From NCBI GenBank assembly GCA_021234155.1, contig JAJEKV010000028.1:4240567-4304566 (forward strand): DNA of 64,000 nt, read 5' to 3'. This DNA is from Isoetes taiwanensis (taxonomy: Eukaryota; Streptophyta; Lycopodiopsida; Isoetales; Isoetaceae). The notes under the pieces were generated by a model. It did not search any database, had not been told where the DNA came from, and was given only the letters and a program-made list of their open reading frames with translations. Shown here piece after piece: positions 1-12,489 of this stretch; position 1 is the first letter of the stretch, and every line of letters begins with the position of its first letter. The translations under genes were made by a program, and so were the position numbers.

Positions 1-1130
1 GGTAACCCTCCTGGACACTTCAGGCTTCGAATTCTAAGTGTCTTCCTTGAGAGAATCCCAGAGAATCCTGTGCTATCCTAAAATGCCGTTTACACTGCAG
101 TTCCTGGGAAGAGCTTTGGGCCTTCAGACTCTGCAACAGCCCCATCTGGGCCGTGGTTTGGCAAACGAGTCCCGCTGGGGGTGGACAAGAGTGCCTGTAA
201 TAGAACCCTGATCCGGAGTTCCAGCTGATTGGATTAACCTGGTAATATAGTTTTGGCAGACAGATTTGCGGCAGAGGCCCATTTGCACTCATCCCCGCAG
301 AGGTCAGTTCGAGCATCAAAATCTAGCCTGACGTCCTAGTGAGGCAATGATTTTTCCCATACTCTTCTTAATATCAAGCAGAAAGATTCAAAGTTTTACC
401 AAGTTTGACGATTTTTCTTTCAAATCAAGGTTTATTTGTGGGATTTCTCTTAGGAGCATTAAGGATTGAATCAAGTTAGAGACACATCAGGAGTGCTGTA
501 AGTGTAGTATTAGCTTTCTTTAAGGCCGACAAGCTTGATTTAAATTTCCAAAACCCGGAGCTCTCAAGTAATCATACTTGGATAGCCAGCCAACACCGTG
601 ATGTTTGAGGTAAGATTTTGCACCGGATGTCAAATTACGTGTTTCCCATTCTTGGCAATCGATAAGCTTAGAATAGGTGCACCTCGCATAATCGCTATGT
701 CGAGATGCTCGGGAATTTAATGCTAACGTATGTATGGCTCCATCCACTTCTTATTACTGATTGTGAATCTTCACATTGAAAGAATTTTCTGAGCCTTCTT
801 TCCTGAAGAATTATCTTGGCTACTCAAGTACCTATACTCAAGGATCTTATGCATATCAAGACTTCTTATTTCAGTTATCGCAGCGATTGGGCTTCATGTA
901 TTATCGCAGTTTTGTGTTATAGAAAATGAAGATAGTCAGATTAGCCTCGTGAAAATTCTCACTAACATCACATTGTACTTTTATTTATATATAATATAAA
1001 AAATTCCTCACCTTCAAAAAAAAAAAGGGGGATATTAGATTCTGTGACATTACACTCATGTGTGTTCTATAATGTCGTGACAAGTATGACAGATGGAGGC
1101 TGGTGATCGCTTATAGACGATTGCCAGAAA

Positions 1131-1560
1131 ATGTTATTGTCTAAAACTAAGGAACAAGCTTTTGATGCTTTTAAATTATTTATTTATCAGTTCAAATTTT
1201 AAAACAGAAGAAAAAATAAAATGTTTGGAGAAGTCTTGGATCGAGGTGGTAACATTGGTCGCTGAATTCAAGATGTTTTGTGCTAAACTTGGAATCAAAA
1301 GGCAATTGACTTTAGTGCTTTTCACCAATAAACAAAAAAATGGAGTAAAGAGTGGAAGAATAGAAATCAATCGCAACAAAAAAGAGATCTATGTCAAGTA
1401 CCTCAGGCTTCAAATTTTATTTTGGGATGAAGCCGTTAATTACCGGTATGGTTCAAAATCCGGCCGCTGAACATCAAGTACAAATGAGTCGCCCCGAAAT
1501 GCCGGTCGTGTAAGTTGCCTCTTGAAAATTTTGAGCTTTTGGTGGATGTCTGCCAGGAAG
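1131..1560 (+). pseudogene. copia integrase core and C-terminal fragment
   Basis: The frame at 1,162-1,470 reads EFKMFCAKLGIKRQLT followed by a degraded QQNGV-type box and FLWDEAV, which are the end of the copia integrase core (DDE domain, family rve) and the segment after it. The canonical TPQQNGVAERKNRT motif is altered by indels. Integrase normally inserts the reverse-transcribed DNA into the host genome. The copy is interrupted by frameshifts and is inactive. Confidence 0.8.
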
Positions 1561-2039
1561 AGTTGAGAAGAAAAATTGTATAATTGTGGCATATATCACC
1601 ATCTTAGGCTGGTTATGACGAGAATTCGTAAAGCCTGCGAATGCCGCTGGATCTCGCTTCGGGGAGAAGATTTATTTACAGATTATCTTGATGAGTCTCG
1701 GCTTTATAAATTGATCTTAAAGGTAATACTGTGATAAACGTAGCGGCAACAGGTCCAAATCAGGAGTGAAAACTAGGAAGCATGTTAAAATGGAAAGGGA
1801 AATGGATGGAAACAAAAATTTATTCTGGTGATGAATCAAGATGAGGGTGAAGCAGAGACAATGGACAACATTATTATAAAAGCAGTAAAATACCGATGTC
1901 TCTATATATTGAACCAGGGAGAAACCAAAAAGAAAAGCAAGAAGAATCGGAGGTCTAAATGTTTGAAGATGAAAAATAAATTGAATAGTAGAGTTTCGCG
2001 AATGAATTAGGGAAGAAGCAAAAGGTTTCAGCCCGTAGG

Positions 2040-3640
2040 TGAAATATACAAAGGTATTTGATGTCCTGTTTTTGAAAATGTTTAATCGCTTTCAAAAAGC
2101 TACAATTAAGTTATTAAATGGGAAGTTTTGCAAAGCAATGGTTTGCGCCCATGAAGAGATGAAGCGGATGAAGAACTGATAACATACGGATGTTGCCGAT
2201 GTACCCTTTGGGCAAAAAGTCATTGAAATAAATGTGGTGGTTGAATCAAACCCCGCGAAGGAAAAGCCTGAATAAGTTTAAAAGCCAGATTGAAGCGTCA
2301 AGCGTTCTTACCAAAAAAAGGGACTGAGATTTATGATGAAACCTTTCAATCTGGTTTAAAATGGGAACAATGAGAATTTTGCTTCGCACCTGTACCCAAG
2401 ATGATCCTTTGGAGGCGTTAATCGCCATGGATATCGCGACGTACTTTTAAATGCCGCAAAGCTTGAAGAAGAAAATTATATTTGAAACAAGCACCAGGAT
2501 TGAAAAAGGAAATGGGAAGGTCCTGAATTGAAAAGCTTATGATTAAAACAATCACCGAGTGGTACAAAATGGCGGAATTTATTTTGCAAAAAATCAGGAT
2601 TTGAAAATTGAATGGCGATGGCAACTTCGGTATAGGCTTAAGTGACCAAGGAGGACTGGTGCATGGATCCTTATGTTGATGACAATATTATGGTTGCTAA
2701 AGGAAAAGATCTTGACCTGCAAAAGTTATTTTGACCAAAAAGGTTTTAAATGACGATTTTGGTGAATTGAAAAGATTTTGGGTATGGAGGTACATAGGAA
2801 TAGGGGAAAACAGGAATTTGTTGAAGTTTCAACTGGGCGTTTGCATATTGGAAAGTATGGATTGTAAGATTTGGTATGAGATCTGTGAATATCAGAAATT
2901 CCATAGGCTCCTGACATAAAATTTCTCTGGGTCTCATGGTCCCCAAGATGCAAATGAAAGAAAACAAATGGAAAATTATCCCCTCACGTTCTTTGACATG
3001 TTTTAGATGATATTATTGCAACCAAACCGCACCGATATCAAAGCGAATTTCTACAGGTACAATAATGGATCCGGTAAAGCTCATTGATTGCGCGAAAAGA
3101 ATCTCGAGATATTCAAAGGCACTCTGCGATCTTTGGCATAATGTATAATTCCCGATGATCTAAATCTAAAAGCTTATTGTGACTGTGACCGGGAGGGGAT
3201 CTTTACAAAAGAAGACAACTTCTGTGATATTTAATATTGTTGTGTGGAGCTCCCGTAAAGTGGAGGTAAAAACAAAATAGTGTTGCACTTCAACTCATCA
3301 AGCCGAGTATAACTCGCCAGAACTTTAGTTGCCAGCAAGAGATCCGGGAAAGAAGATTGATAACCGAAGCAAATATAGCTGACTAAACCTACACAAAGGG
3401 TGTTTTCAGAGCCATCACCGCCATGTAGTCATGTCCAAAATCCAAGGTTACATGAAATCCATCTAAACATATATAGACTTAGAGTATAAGAGATATGGTT
3501 GCGCGTTTGATACCAACCTGCTGCCAACACCACGTAAGAGCGCGGTGATGCAGAAGCGACATCATGACTTAAAGCATTACCGAAGGGTACAGGTGTTTAG
3601 CAGCTTAAAAAATCATTCATCGTAATGCAAGGAAATATTA
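2040..3640 (+). pseudogene. copia reverse transcriptase and RNase H remnant
   Basis: Fragments in several frames match copia reverse transcriptase. A KKG-x(3)-YDETF-like piece lies near 2,310-2,345 and the catalytic YVDD box is at 2,672-2,683, followed by DNIMVAK. Further on, an RNase H-like tail leads to the end of the polyprotein at about 3,600. Frameshifts and stops break the frame throughout. The order and spacing match the copy at 19.1-20.7 kb. Confidence 0.8.
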
Positions 3641-3641
3641 C

Positions 3642-4000
3642 AGAAAGGGGGTACCGATCATGTAATATTTCTCACGAGCTTGATATGTCCGGAATCGTTT
3701 AAGAGAGGGCTTGGAGGGGGTATGACTAGTTGACTAAGCTTCAGGTTGTCGATCGGCTCACTTAGGTTAAAATTATTGAAGATTTTGTTCTGCTCTTCAA
3801 TATTGAAGATTTAACCTAAGGTTGCAAATATTCACCATTAAAAAGGTCGCTTTGACGGTAACTATGCATGTGGGATAATTCAGACCGCCAGTCAAGCCGC
3901 TCAAAAAAGAAACTTGCTTTGATCCTACTGATCAGTTCGCTCGCTTTATAGCTACCGGACTCAGGGACTCAAAATGTCGCGGAAAGAAGGATCTACGTTT
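3642..4000 (+). repeat. Polypurine tract and partial 3' LTR of the left copia copy
   Basis: The purine run AGAAAGGGGG at 3,642-3,651 is the plus-strand primer site. The following bases (GATCATGTAATATTTCTC, then the GACTAGTTGACTAAG block and the CTCACTTAGGTTAAAATTAT block) match the LTRs at 13,242 and 20,735. The match fades after GAAGGATCTA near 3,990, so the LTR is truncated or heavily diverged. Confidence 0.75.
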
Positions 4001-4483
4001 TGTTGTTAGGAAGCTAAAAGATCAGTTACGTATTGCTGGGCCTCACATTGACCCTCTAGTCGCCAAGTCAAAAACGATTCTATCGCTCACTTGAGGTGCC
4101 ATCCAATCAACCATAGTCGAATCTTCTTCACTAAGAACCCTCAGACTGGGTAAATCAGCAAAGGCTTAAACTATCCACATTGTCGTAAAAGAGGGAACAA
4201 GACATGGGCAGGCCATCAAAGGAAAACCATCAATTCTGACAAATATATTAATCTAAAGACCAACTGGACCAAGGAAACCTGACCAAACCACCATCTAACG
4301 ACACTACCTGCACACGCCATGTAACTTACAAAACAAGAAGGGGTTTCAAACCTTCAAATCTCCGAAAGAGAGAGCACAATGATATAAGATAAACAACCAA
4401 ATGAAGAATCTATTACTAGGATGAACATACTAATTCAAACATGCCAACCACTACCCAAAACTAGAAGAACTAGTCAATTTTAA
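4001..4483. other. No gene recognised
   Basis: AT-rich sequence between the copia remnant and the LINE fragment. I see no ORF, RNA gene or repeat that I can support. Confidence 0.5.
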
Positions 4484-6840
4484 ATGAGGAAGGAAGGAAG
4501 GTATTTTTATCGTCCACGGAGACCAATCGGTCTATGGGACCCAATACGTGCCGCAGCAAAGCGGATTAATACCCGATTAAAAACCCCGCCTGGCGCGGTT
4601 TTCGAGAAAAACTGTGGCAGCACCACCGCCGAAGTAAACTGCCCGGCTGATACGAAATGCAAAAACACACAAATATATACACTCATGGCTCAGACCAGAG
4701 GTGCCCGATCACTGGCAGCCAAAGCGGGGCAAAGTATTTCAGCAGTATCCGCATTTCCTCGATCGTATCACCCTTGAGCACGCACTGATTTCGTGTGTTC
4801 ATCAAGAAATGTAGGGCAAGTCCTACTGCATTTGCGGGGAGCCTATCCGCCCGGATCTCGATCACCGGGCAACTCGAAAGTGTGAGACTCATCCTCACGG
4901 CACCTGCTTGATGCGACCGGCTGGGCTCGCCCCGGGCGGGCGGTTCCCCAATCCACCGCCCGTCCTTCGATGCGAAGATGGTGGCACCGCGCGAACGGAG
5001 GCAATGAGTCCGCGCTTTCGTGGGCAGCCGAACGGTAGAGTCACGCGAGCCCCGGGCTAACACGCTGATGTGCTCCTTATAATGCTGCTTTACCGCTTAG
5101 AGCCGGGTCCGTAGCTTCGCCAAGGTGAAGCAAGCATCCGTGCACTCCCACAGCCGCCACGATCGGCCCCTCGTGGTCCACCGCACGCACCGTGCTCCTC
5201 TTCGCACGCTCCATCCGGGCGAACCACCCATCTCTCTACCCTCCAATAAAGTTCTCGATCCGTCAAGGGTCCATTGCCACAACAGTAAGCTGTAAAAGTG
5301 AGCGAGCATCACCCATATTATCCACTTTCTCAAAATAGACGATGTCTACTGCGGCCGCCAATGGTAAGAATCCAGTTTCCGCAGCAAACTGGAGGACCTA
5401 AGGTTTCACTCAAAGTGCTGTACAAAAATGCCTTCGTGACCGCCCAAGTCATTCTAGGTCACCAAAGAGACGACTCAAGCCCTGCAAACCTCAACCCCTG
5501 CATGTATGAGATGTGCCCATCAGTTGCCCAAAATATGGACTGATATTCAATCATAGAGCTTTGCTTCAGGATCAAGTAGTTCAGATGGCATAAAAGCGCC
5601 TTTCCACTGGCCACTGCATGGATGACGCCTCCCAATGTACGAGGAGGGGAACTCCACCCCTAGGTACTTTGTAGGTGGGCGTGACTTCAAGGTGTTGTCC
5701 CTCATATGAGTGCAGGAGGCATGGGGTGGTGAAGAGGATAACAAACAAATCCACCTCCCCGTCTTGGGCCGTGATTCACGCCACATGTCCGTGAGCCCCG
5801 GCTGCATCGTGTCTAGGGCATCTGGATGAGATCGCATGAAGCCTGGGTGTGGGCTGTCAACATCACCCGCATGTATACCGGGCGGATGACCGGTGCAAAA
5901 GTCAGATACATCTCCCCATGCTCAAGGAGCCGTGGCTCTAACCGATCAAATGAAATAAAAAGTGTCATGAGAGGGGCACTCTCACGACCGACACCACCGC
6001 ACGGTGAATGCTTGCCCGCCGGCCGCATCCTCGCCAAAACAATCCCACACCGTGATATGGCATTCGCATGTGCAGCGGCAGCCCCAATCGACGTAAATTA
6101 GCCTTATAGCTTTCTCGGGACTGACAAAGCCTTCGTAAAGTCCACAGCAAAGAATACAAGTCTCCGGGCCATGGTTCCATTGCCTTCAATCGCCCGCAGC
6201 GGTGGGAAAAGACATGGCTGACCCTGCTGAGGCGGGTCTAAAGCCTCGCCAGGTGAGGGCTCGCATCTGGCCGCCTTCCGCCAGCTGGTCAATCATTGCC
6301 GAGAATGCCAGCCCAACAGCTTAAACATCGAATCGACTCATGATCGTCCCCAAGAATTGGCTTGACAGTTAGGGTCGCCTTACTGCGGAATGGGGACAAC
6401 CCTCGCGAACCATTGTCGGGGAAACTTCCCGCAATGCCTGCTGAAATGTGCTGTAGTGAGGATCGCACCAGCCGGGCCGGCCCCGCCCATTTGAGTAACT
6501 CCTACCGCATACCATCGAGGCTGGGGCCGCCTTCCCATTAGCTGGGCCAAGGTGCCTCTACAACATCCTCCCTCTCCGGGCGAACCAACGGGGGGCCATC
6601 CTGGTATGGCGTGACAAGGCCCCCGGGTGGGCTTCAGAGCTGCTGCAAGTATCACCCTAATTTTGGTGTGATGTCCCCGAGTCACGCTCAAGCACTCTCC
6701 GCCAAAAGGTTCGGCGACGAGGCCAGCAGTCAACATCTCCCTCGATCACGCAAGGCACGCCGACAAAACAACATTTACCTCGAAGAGCGAGGAGCTGTTC
6801 ATGCGTCACGACAAAAAAAACAATATTTACAATAATATAT
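4484..6840 (-). mobile_element. LINE (non-LTR retrotransposon) fragment, 3' two thirds of ORF2 and 3' tail
   Basis: Read on the minus strand, this GC-rich block runs from reverse transcriptase to the 3' end. At 6,380-6,736 the frame ends in PRQWFARVVPIPQ, the usual 'W..A.V.PIPK' segment before the RT core. At 6,104-6,172 it reads RLVFFAVDFTKALSVPRKL, equivalent to the FVDFxKAFDxVPRexL box. At 5,547-5,837 PTYKYLGVEF is the typical segment after the RT thumb. The 3' end (4,484-4,640) has an inverted-repeat hairpin, the line GGGTCCCATAG...GTCTCCGTGGACGATAAAA, and a TTCC-type tail, shared with ends at 12.9 and 25.9 kb. No continuous ORF survives. Confidence 0.85.
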
Positions 6841-6870
6841 AAGGGCTAAGGAAGTGGGTGGGTAGGAGTC

Positions 6871-7314
6871 ATGGGAAGTGCTGAGAGCGGAGAAAACGCC
6901 GATGAGAAGTTTCGGCGAAGAAATCCCTCAAAATCTAATCTAGAGCTTCCAAGAAAAATGCATGCATGGAGAACGATGTCGTATTTCTTCGAGAATACCC
7001 ATCCGGTTGGCTCCTTTGACGATGGCATTGATCAAACGAAAATGACAATTTACGCCCACCATAGTGCAAGACGGATGAATCCAACCTACAAAAGCATACC
7101 ATGTTCTTTTATTCCCTATTTCTGCAAAGGAAGCAAACATTGCATCAAAATGGAGCATTATTTTAATCAGGAAAAAGAACTTGCTCAACAATGGGTTATA
7201 AAAGCAAGGAAGGCTAAGTATTCTTGTAGTCCATTAATAGTCCTCCTAGTCCCTCCAAAACATTCATTAGTCAGATCTCTAGCAATATTGAGCAACTTGA
7301 CAGACTATATATAA
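6871..7314. other. Unassigned open stretch, both strands open
   Basis: The plus strand is open for 147 codons and the minus strand for 83 codons (6,940-7,191). I recognise neither product. The minus reading contains a good splice acceptor (TTTGCTTCCTTTGCAG, ending about 7,127) and would lie downstream of the candidate exons at 7.57-8.79 kb, so it may be a further exon of that gene. The plus ORF lacks recognisable domains. Confidence 0.25.
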
Positions 7315-7567
7315 ATAAATGTGTTGCAGAAGGTTAATAAAATTTTATCCTAGACTACAATAAACTTGTCCGTACCCGCACCTTATAGTTTTCACTATGC
7401 TGCAAGTTATATCTCCTAGTTATACTGCATGCACCATACTGGAAGTTCTCTCTCCTGGTTGTACTGCTAGTTAAGATCATGCCGAAAGCCAAGACTTATT
7501 GCAAATAATGGTGATAAAGATTTGAGTCAAGAATAAACTACACAGATTAAGGCATTCTAGTTACTAT

Positions 7568-8790
7568 ACCTTTTCAATAAATGATTTGCTGTTGTAGGAT
7601 TGGACATGAGAAGGCAATTCAAGAATAGAGTTTCCAAGATGATACACCCAGAATCCTAAAAGCAAATTATAAATTAGTTGTATCTATGGAATGTAAGCAA
7701 AAACATGCAGGATGGATACATGATACACAGAAAATAACATCATGCAAAAGCATACAAAGTTGAGCTTGTGGCAGAAGTTAGTTGAGTACCTTCTGAAAGT
7801 TGCTTTCACGTATCAAGAATGCCATAAAATTCCATTTATCTGATTATAATCACTCTACATTAAGCAAAAATATAAGGAATGTAAAAGAAGAAAATGCTTA
7901 CATATTTGAACAATGTCTGGATGCATTGGACTTCTGCAAAATAGGATAAGGATATAATCTATCAGAATAATTCGTAGATAAGAACTTACTTATAGATCTT
8001 CTGCCTGCTTTTGAAGCATAAGAAGATGTGGGCATAAAAGCCAGCACCACATTTGAAGAAGGTGAAGCTGGAGAATGGCGAAAAGAAGAACCACCCTTGA
8101 GTCCGCTTCAAAAAGCTGTATAATCAAGAAAACTGTGAGGAAAGTCTTCTTTAAAATGCAATTTCAAAGCACAAAATAAAATTACAAAATCGTTACCTGA
8201 CAGCAATTGTGACAAAAAAATTGTTATCGTAGTTTTAAAGCTGTTTTTTTTCTGAAGCTTGATTGTTGGAACCGAGCTTCAAAGAACTGCCACCAGATTT
8301 TGGAATCTCTTTGCGGATACCAAGGAAGAAAAACAAATGGGTTACCCTGATCATAGAAAACGAACGGAAGCACATCTTATGTGCTTTCATCCTTTCTCAT
8401 TTTACACCTTAATCCGACATGGAACATAGCTACCAATATCCTGCCATTTCGTGTGATTTGATCTAAACCGGTACCTCCTCCAAATCTATCTTCCTTTCCC
8501 TAAAATGAAAAAACGACATTCTGTGTGAAGGCATCCGCAAAGACAATGCTTTTGCGCCTTCTATGGTTTTCCGCTTCCTTATGGATCGGGCTCTTTCTAA
8601 ATACAAAATAGGCAGAGAGGAGTTGTGTCAGAGAAAAACTTGATTCTACTGGAATCAATGCCTAGAACTGCGAAGGACGATTGATTACAAAATCCTCGCT
8701 GGCCCCAAGAGGACCCGCAAAGCCCGCAAAGAGGAACGGCCATGCTATTTGCGGCGTTTCCTATAATAACCACTAACACTTTCTTTAATA
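7568..8790 (-). pseudogene. Candidate exons of an unidentified host gene
   Basis: On the minus strand several short segments are bounded by good splice signals: about 8,190-8,353 (donor CTGTCAG/GTAACG), about 8,001-8,118 (acceptor GATTATACAG, donor ATAA/GTAAGT), 7,905-7,936 (acceptor TATTTTGCAG, donor ATAT/GTAAGC), 7,790-7,839 (acceptor GATTATAATCAG, donor CAGAAG/GTACTC) and 7,570-7,655 (acceptor TTTGCTTTTAG, donor GAAAAG/GTATAG). Several read as plausible protein, for example FVFLPWYPQRDSKIWW, KWNFMAFLIRESNFQK and FWVYHLGNSILELPSH. A possible first exon near 8,620-8,745 starts MAVPLCGLCG and is Ser/Cys-rich. Phases do not all agree, so indels or a decayed gene are likely. I do not recognise the product. 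Confidence 0.35.
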
Positions 8791-9465
8791 GAGAAGATTA
8801 ACAAGGGATTGAATGCAGGAAGAGGAAATGAGAAAATGAAAACTTTGTCACAATAGCAGACTTCCCATTTATGGACCAAGTAAATTAAACATAAGGAATA
8901 GAATAGAGATTTCTGCTTTTCGCTCAGGTTAGGCACCAAAATGGGTTGGCTGGGATTTAAGGGATGCAGCACTCATACATAAACAATGTGCCTAATCTAA
9001 AAGGATTTATCCCCTCAATATCTGTATGATACAATTATTGCATGCAGATAGATGTTTTAAATGCTTTCAATTTGACTATCTAAAGCAATGCAATATGAAG
9101 CATAACCCCAAATTTATTCAAACTTGGGAAAGCAAGTCATGCCTGGACAAAGAAATTTCATAAATACCGATCCTGGATCCGCTTCACCTCTTAACTCGCT
9201 TCCCGCAACCACGACTCAGTGCTTTTGTCATTTCGAATCAACACTTGAAAACTAATGTTGAAGCAAGGAACCGAGCAAAACATTAATTGGATTACAATTC
9301 AAAATCACGTACTCAACATGTAGAAGAAGATCCCATAAATAGATTAAAAATCATGTAGTCTAAACATCGAAATCTGATAAAGGAGAATGGAAAAGCTGAG
9401 GATGAAATGCATTATGATAATAGAACAAAAAAGAAGCTGGAAAAATTGCTTTGAGGGAAGCCCCC
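8791..9465. other. No gene recognised
   Basis: AT-rich intergenic sequence with no supported coding, RNA or repeat feature. Confidence 0.5.
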
Positions 9466-10455
9466 TTACAAAAATAAGGGCGCATTCTTCGCTAAGAGTT
9501 TGGTATCATCGGTAGTAATTGATTTGAGGGAGCGTAAGAGGTGGCTTCCTCGTGACATCTTAATCCATCGCATTGCCCATGCCCCTGCTTCTTCCAGCTG
9601 GGCATATGTACCTAGCTCAATGAGGCAGCAGCCTACCTCTCTCCTCTTCTTAGCTTGTTGTTCCAGCCTTCTCGGGACCCCATGTGTCATGATATTAGAG
9701 GCAAGATTAGATGTGTGACTCTAGAAAGCTCTTTCCGAAAGTTGGTATCTAAAGGCACCTCCAACACATGTTGGAGGTTCTTCTAACAAATTCAAATTAA
9801 TAGCTCCTCGCCGTAAAACAATGATGTAGGCTGCATCCCCCATGTTAGAGTCTCTTTTTTTACGAAGTTTATATATATATTTAAGTAAGTATAAAAAGTA
9901 CAAAAACTTTTACAGGAAGTTTAACCTGGAATAGAAAGAAGGGCGAGGACCCTCCTCACTATTATTATAAAGTCAAAATTTTTATCAAAATTAGATAGAG
10001 GATGTCTTTAAATAGTTCTAAGATAAAATATCTTCATCCATCGATAAGAATTCTATTTAGCAATGTGGATCTCAGGATTGAGATTAGTAATTTTCTCTCC
10101 TTCCTTTCCTTTGACCGAGAGTGCTCAGGTACAAAACATGCACATACAAGACCCTCGCCGCCATATTGTATCTCCTCAGGGCATCCTTAGCTTTGTAAAT
10201 CAAAGCCTTCTCGAATTTATTTTGATTGGCAAAAGAAGAATTGCATATATAGGGTTCTTTGCTGCCTTTGAAGATGGTGAGCCGAATAACCTCGTCCACT
10301 CTTATTTGTTTGCATTGATTTTCTCTCATTTAATTCTTCCTCATCAGCATAAACATTGGCCCCTCGCAAATAAAAGCATTCCATTAGTCGATAATCCCCT
10401 TCAATGTGATCCAGCTCACACTACATTTGATCTGTCTAATTACTCCCTCGCTTAG
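9466..10455. other. Open stretches of unknown nature
   Basis: The minus strand is open at 9,466-9,690 (74 codons, Lys/Arg-rich start, reading ELGTYAQLEEAGAWAMRW) and at 10,084-10,329 (81 codons). The plus strand is open at 10,063-10,455 (130 codons). None has a recognisable domain and no consistent splice model joins them. They may be remnants of a transposon. Confidence 0.2.
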
Positions 10456-10489
10456 TTCTTCTATGATATGTATGTGATGATGATCTCGT

Positions 10490-11330
10490 GGACTCATTGT
10501 ATTGAAAGGGGGCCCAAGGAGGTGCATGTTCCACCATGATCACGGGCCCCTCCGGTAGTAAAGTCATCGACCAGGCACTAGACCTAATGCTCCGCTAATT
10601 GAGGGTTTCTAATGGGTTCGACACTCTTGGGGTGGTGGACACCTTCCATGGAGTTCAAGTCGAGTACGGGCAAGGGCCCTCTAGTCACCTTTTGAGTCGC
10701 GATGCTAACCCCCTCGTGAGTGATCCCTACCTGCCCCACTGAGCCGGGAGATGCAACCTGTGAGTAGCCCTTGGCTATGCATCCGGCGGGCTATAGTCAA
10801 GTCCTTCAAAGACCTTCAACCTACTCCGCAAAGTGTGCATGTGGAGGGGCGGATAAGTGACTACCCTAAGCCATGTTCTATTGCCACCCAATTCCATTGC
10901 TATGAATTATGTCTGCAATGACTTCTGAGGCCCAAGCCGTCAGTCATCCTCCTCAGAGTCTGAGCCTTGGGTAGATTCCCCATATGTGTGAGGGAAAACA
11001 TCTTTGTCTATGCAGATATGTGGTGAGCCATCCTTCGATGGTCATATGATATCGGCGGTATGACATCGACATGTATGTTTACGCCCGCAGCTCTTGCAGG
11101 CTGGGCCCCGTGGAGACAGGTAAAATGACCCCTTCCATTCTTCCCACTAGAACTCATCAAGGTTGCAAGTGAGCATGTGGAGGGCCTTGTATCGATGGAG
11201 TCGTGGTATGGGGATGAACCATGTTCGGGGAGCACGATGAGTGCACCGAGTATGAGTAGGGATGTCACATCAACCTCGCCAAGACTAAGGTGGTCCTTAT
11301 ATCATCCTCACTCCAGCTCGATCCCCTCCT
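10490..11330 (+). repeat. Dispersed GC-rich repeat, copy A (LTR-like)
   Basis: This stretch shares several blocks, in the same order, with 57.5-58.4 kb. Examples are CAAAGTGTGCA...GGAGGGGCGGAT...TACCCTA, then GGCC...GCCGTCAGT...GAGTCTGAGC, then GAGCATG...GGAGGGCCTT. A third relative lies at 29.7-30.2 kb. Length, GC content and dispersal suggest LTRs or LTR pieces of a Ty3-like element, but I see no paired LTR, primer site or pol gene beside this copy. Confidence 0.6.
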
Positions 11331-12220
11331 TAGTTACCAAGGGCAATGTAAGTGACACCTATACAAATATTTGGGAGGAGTTCCTCTCTACTATGCAATC
11401 GATACATCCTATATGGCTAACGGCGAAGCTAAGAAGGTACTATATGCTATATAGAGTCATGAGCGGAGTCGAAGGATTGAGCCCATCAGCTTGCACATGT
11501 TCGGTCTTAGTGGAGTCTCATTCCTTTTATAATGGGTTGAAATATAGCTGTGAGTGTCCTCGCTACTTAGAATGACTTGGAGCAAAGCCTTCTTGCACGA
11601 GCAATCGGGGTGAAGTCTATTGTCCCATATCAAATTCGGGTTGCGGTGGAGATAGGTCTCTTGCCTCTTCAGAGGCGTTGATCATTACGTTGTCTATTTT
11701 TAGAGATGTTATGGGACATGCCTGCCTCTAATCTAGCTTATATCATGGCAATGGGGCTGCAAAGGCCCTCAAGGCCCTCGCGGGAGGAAAAAGAGAGCTC
11801 AATGGTTGGTTAGATGGAATATAGCAGAGAATGCATACATGTGCAACAGAGGTAGATTGGTTACAGTTTGAGGCAATACTCGACGCTTTGCTTCCTCAAG
11901 CAAGCTACCGATGCCAACACTTTGAATAGGTCAAGACAAAGACAATTACTAGTGCCAAATCCCATATTAGAATGGGGTCCGTAATGCTACCGTGCTCATC
12001 AAGTTTATGAAAAAGGCGCAGATTCATTGCTCCATTCGCATATGACGACCATCTTCAAATTGAGACGGCATGGATTGGTGAGCCACCCTAACATGCTTTG
12101 TCAATGGAAAGCCATTGAGATGAATTCATGGTCAAAGATATAATTAAACCAACGTGGTTATGTCGAGTTGGCTGTCTGCACCATCACATGTGGCTACTGA
12201 GCACGGCTTTCGTGACGGGA
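11331..12220. other. No gene recognised
   Basis: Mixed-composition sequence between the dispersed repeat and the LINE ends. It may include eroded LINE sequence, but I find no motif to support that. Confidence 0.4.
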
Positions 12221-12470
12221 TGTCGGAATTATACCGTGGAGGTCATGATATGCAAGATCAGCTATGTCCTGGCGCATACCATATATATATATATATTTCA
12301 TGATGATGTAAACCTCGTATACTTTGACAAGATCTATTATCGCTTAATGCATTTTTCCCTTGGAAGCCTTCAAGGTGTTTTTAACTCGACAATAATAAGT
12401 TTATACCATTGAGTCCTAGATCAATTATCTCCGTGGGACAATAAAATCATTCTTATTCTTTATTCTTATA
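12221..12470 (+). mobile_element. 5'-truncated LINE end, first of two
   Basis: At about 12,295 the frame reads FHDDVNLVYF, a degraded YADD-type RT box. The block ends with GAGTCC...ATCTCCGTGGGACAATAAAATC and a TTATTC-rich tail, matching the 3' terminus of the LINE ends at 4.5, 12.9 and 25.9 kb. It is short and non-coding now. Confidence 0.6.
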
Positions 12471-12489
12471 TACAAAAGCTATACGAGGC

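Larger units (their letters stand above)
1..4000 (+). mobile_element. Ty1/copia retrotransposon, 3' part, cut by window start
   Basis: This block is a diverged copy of the 3' half of the complete copia element at 13,242-21,345; its first bases correspond to about 17,120 in that copy. In order it holds a pre-integrase remnant (about 780-870), an integrase fragment, a reverse transcriptase fragment with a YVDD box, an RNase H end, a polypurine tract and a partial 3' LTR. Homology fades near 4,000, about 250 bp before a full LTR would end. Many small indels and stops show it is not expressed as a polyprotein. The two copies differ at many positions, so they are separate insertions and not a recent duplication. 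Confidence 0.85.

Noticed and set aside
520-747. Minus-strand ORF of 75 codons in the left copia copy
   Set aside because: Lies antisense to the copia gag/pre-integrase part, and the homologous region at 17.6-17.8 kb does not keep the frame.
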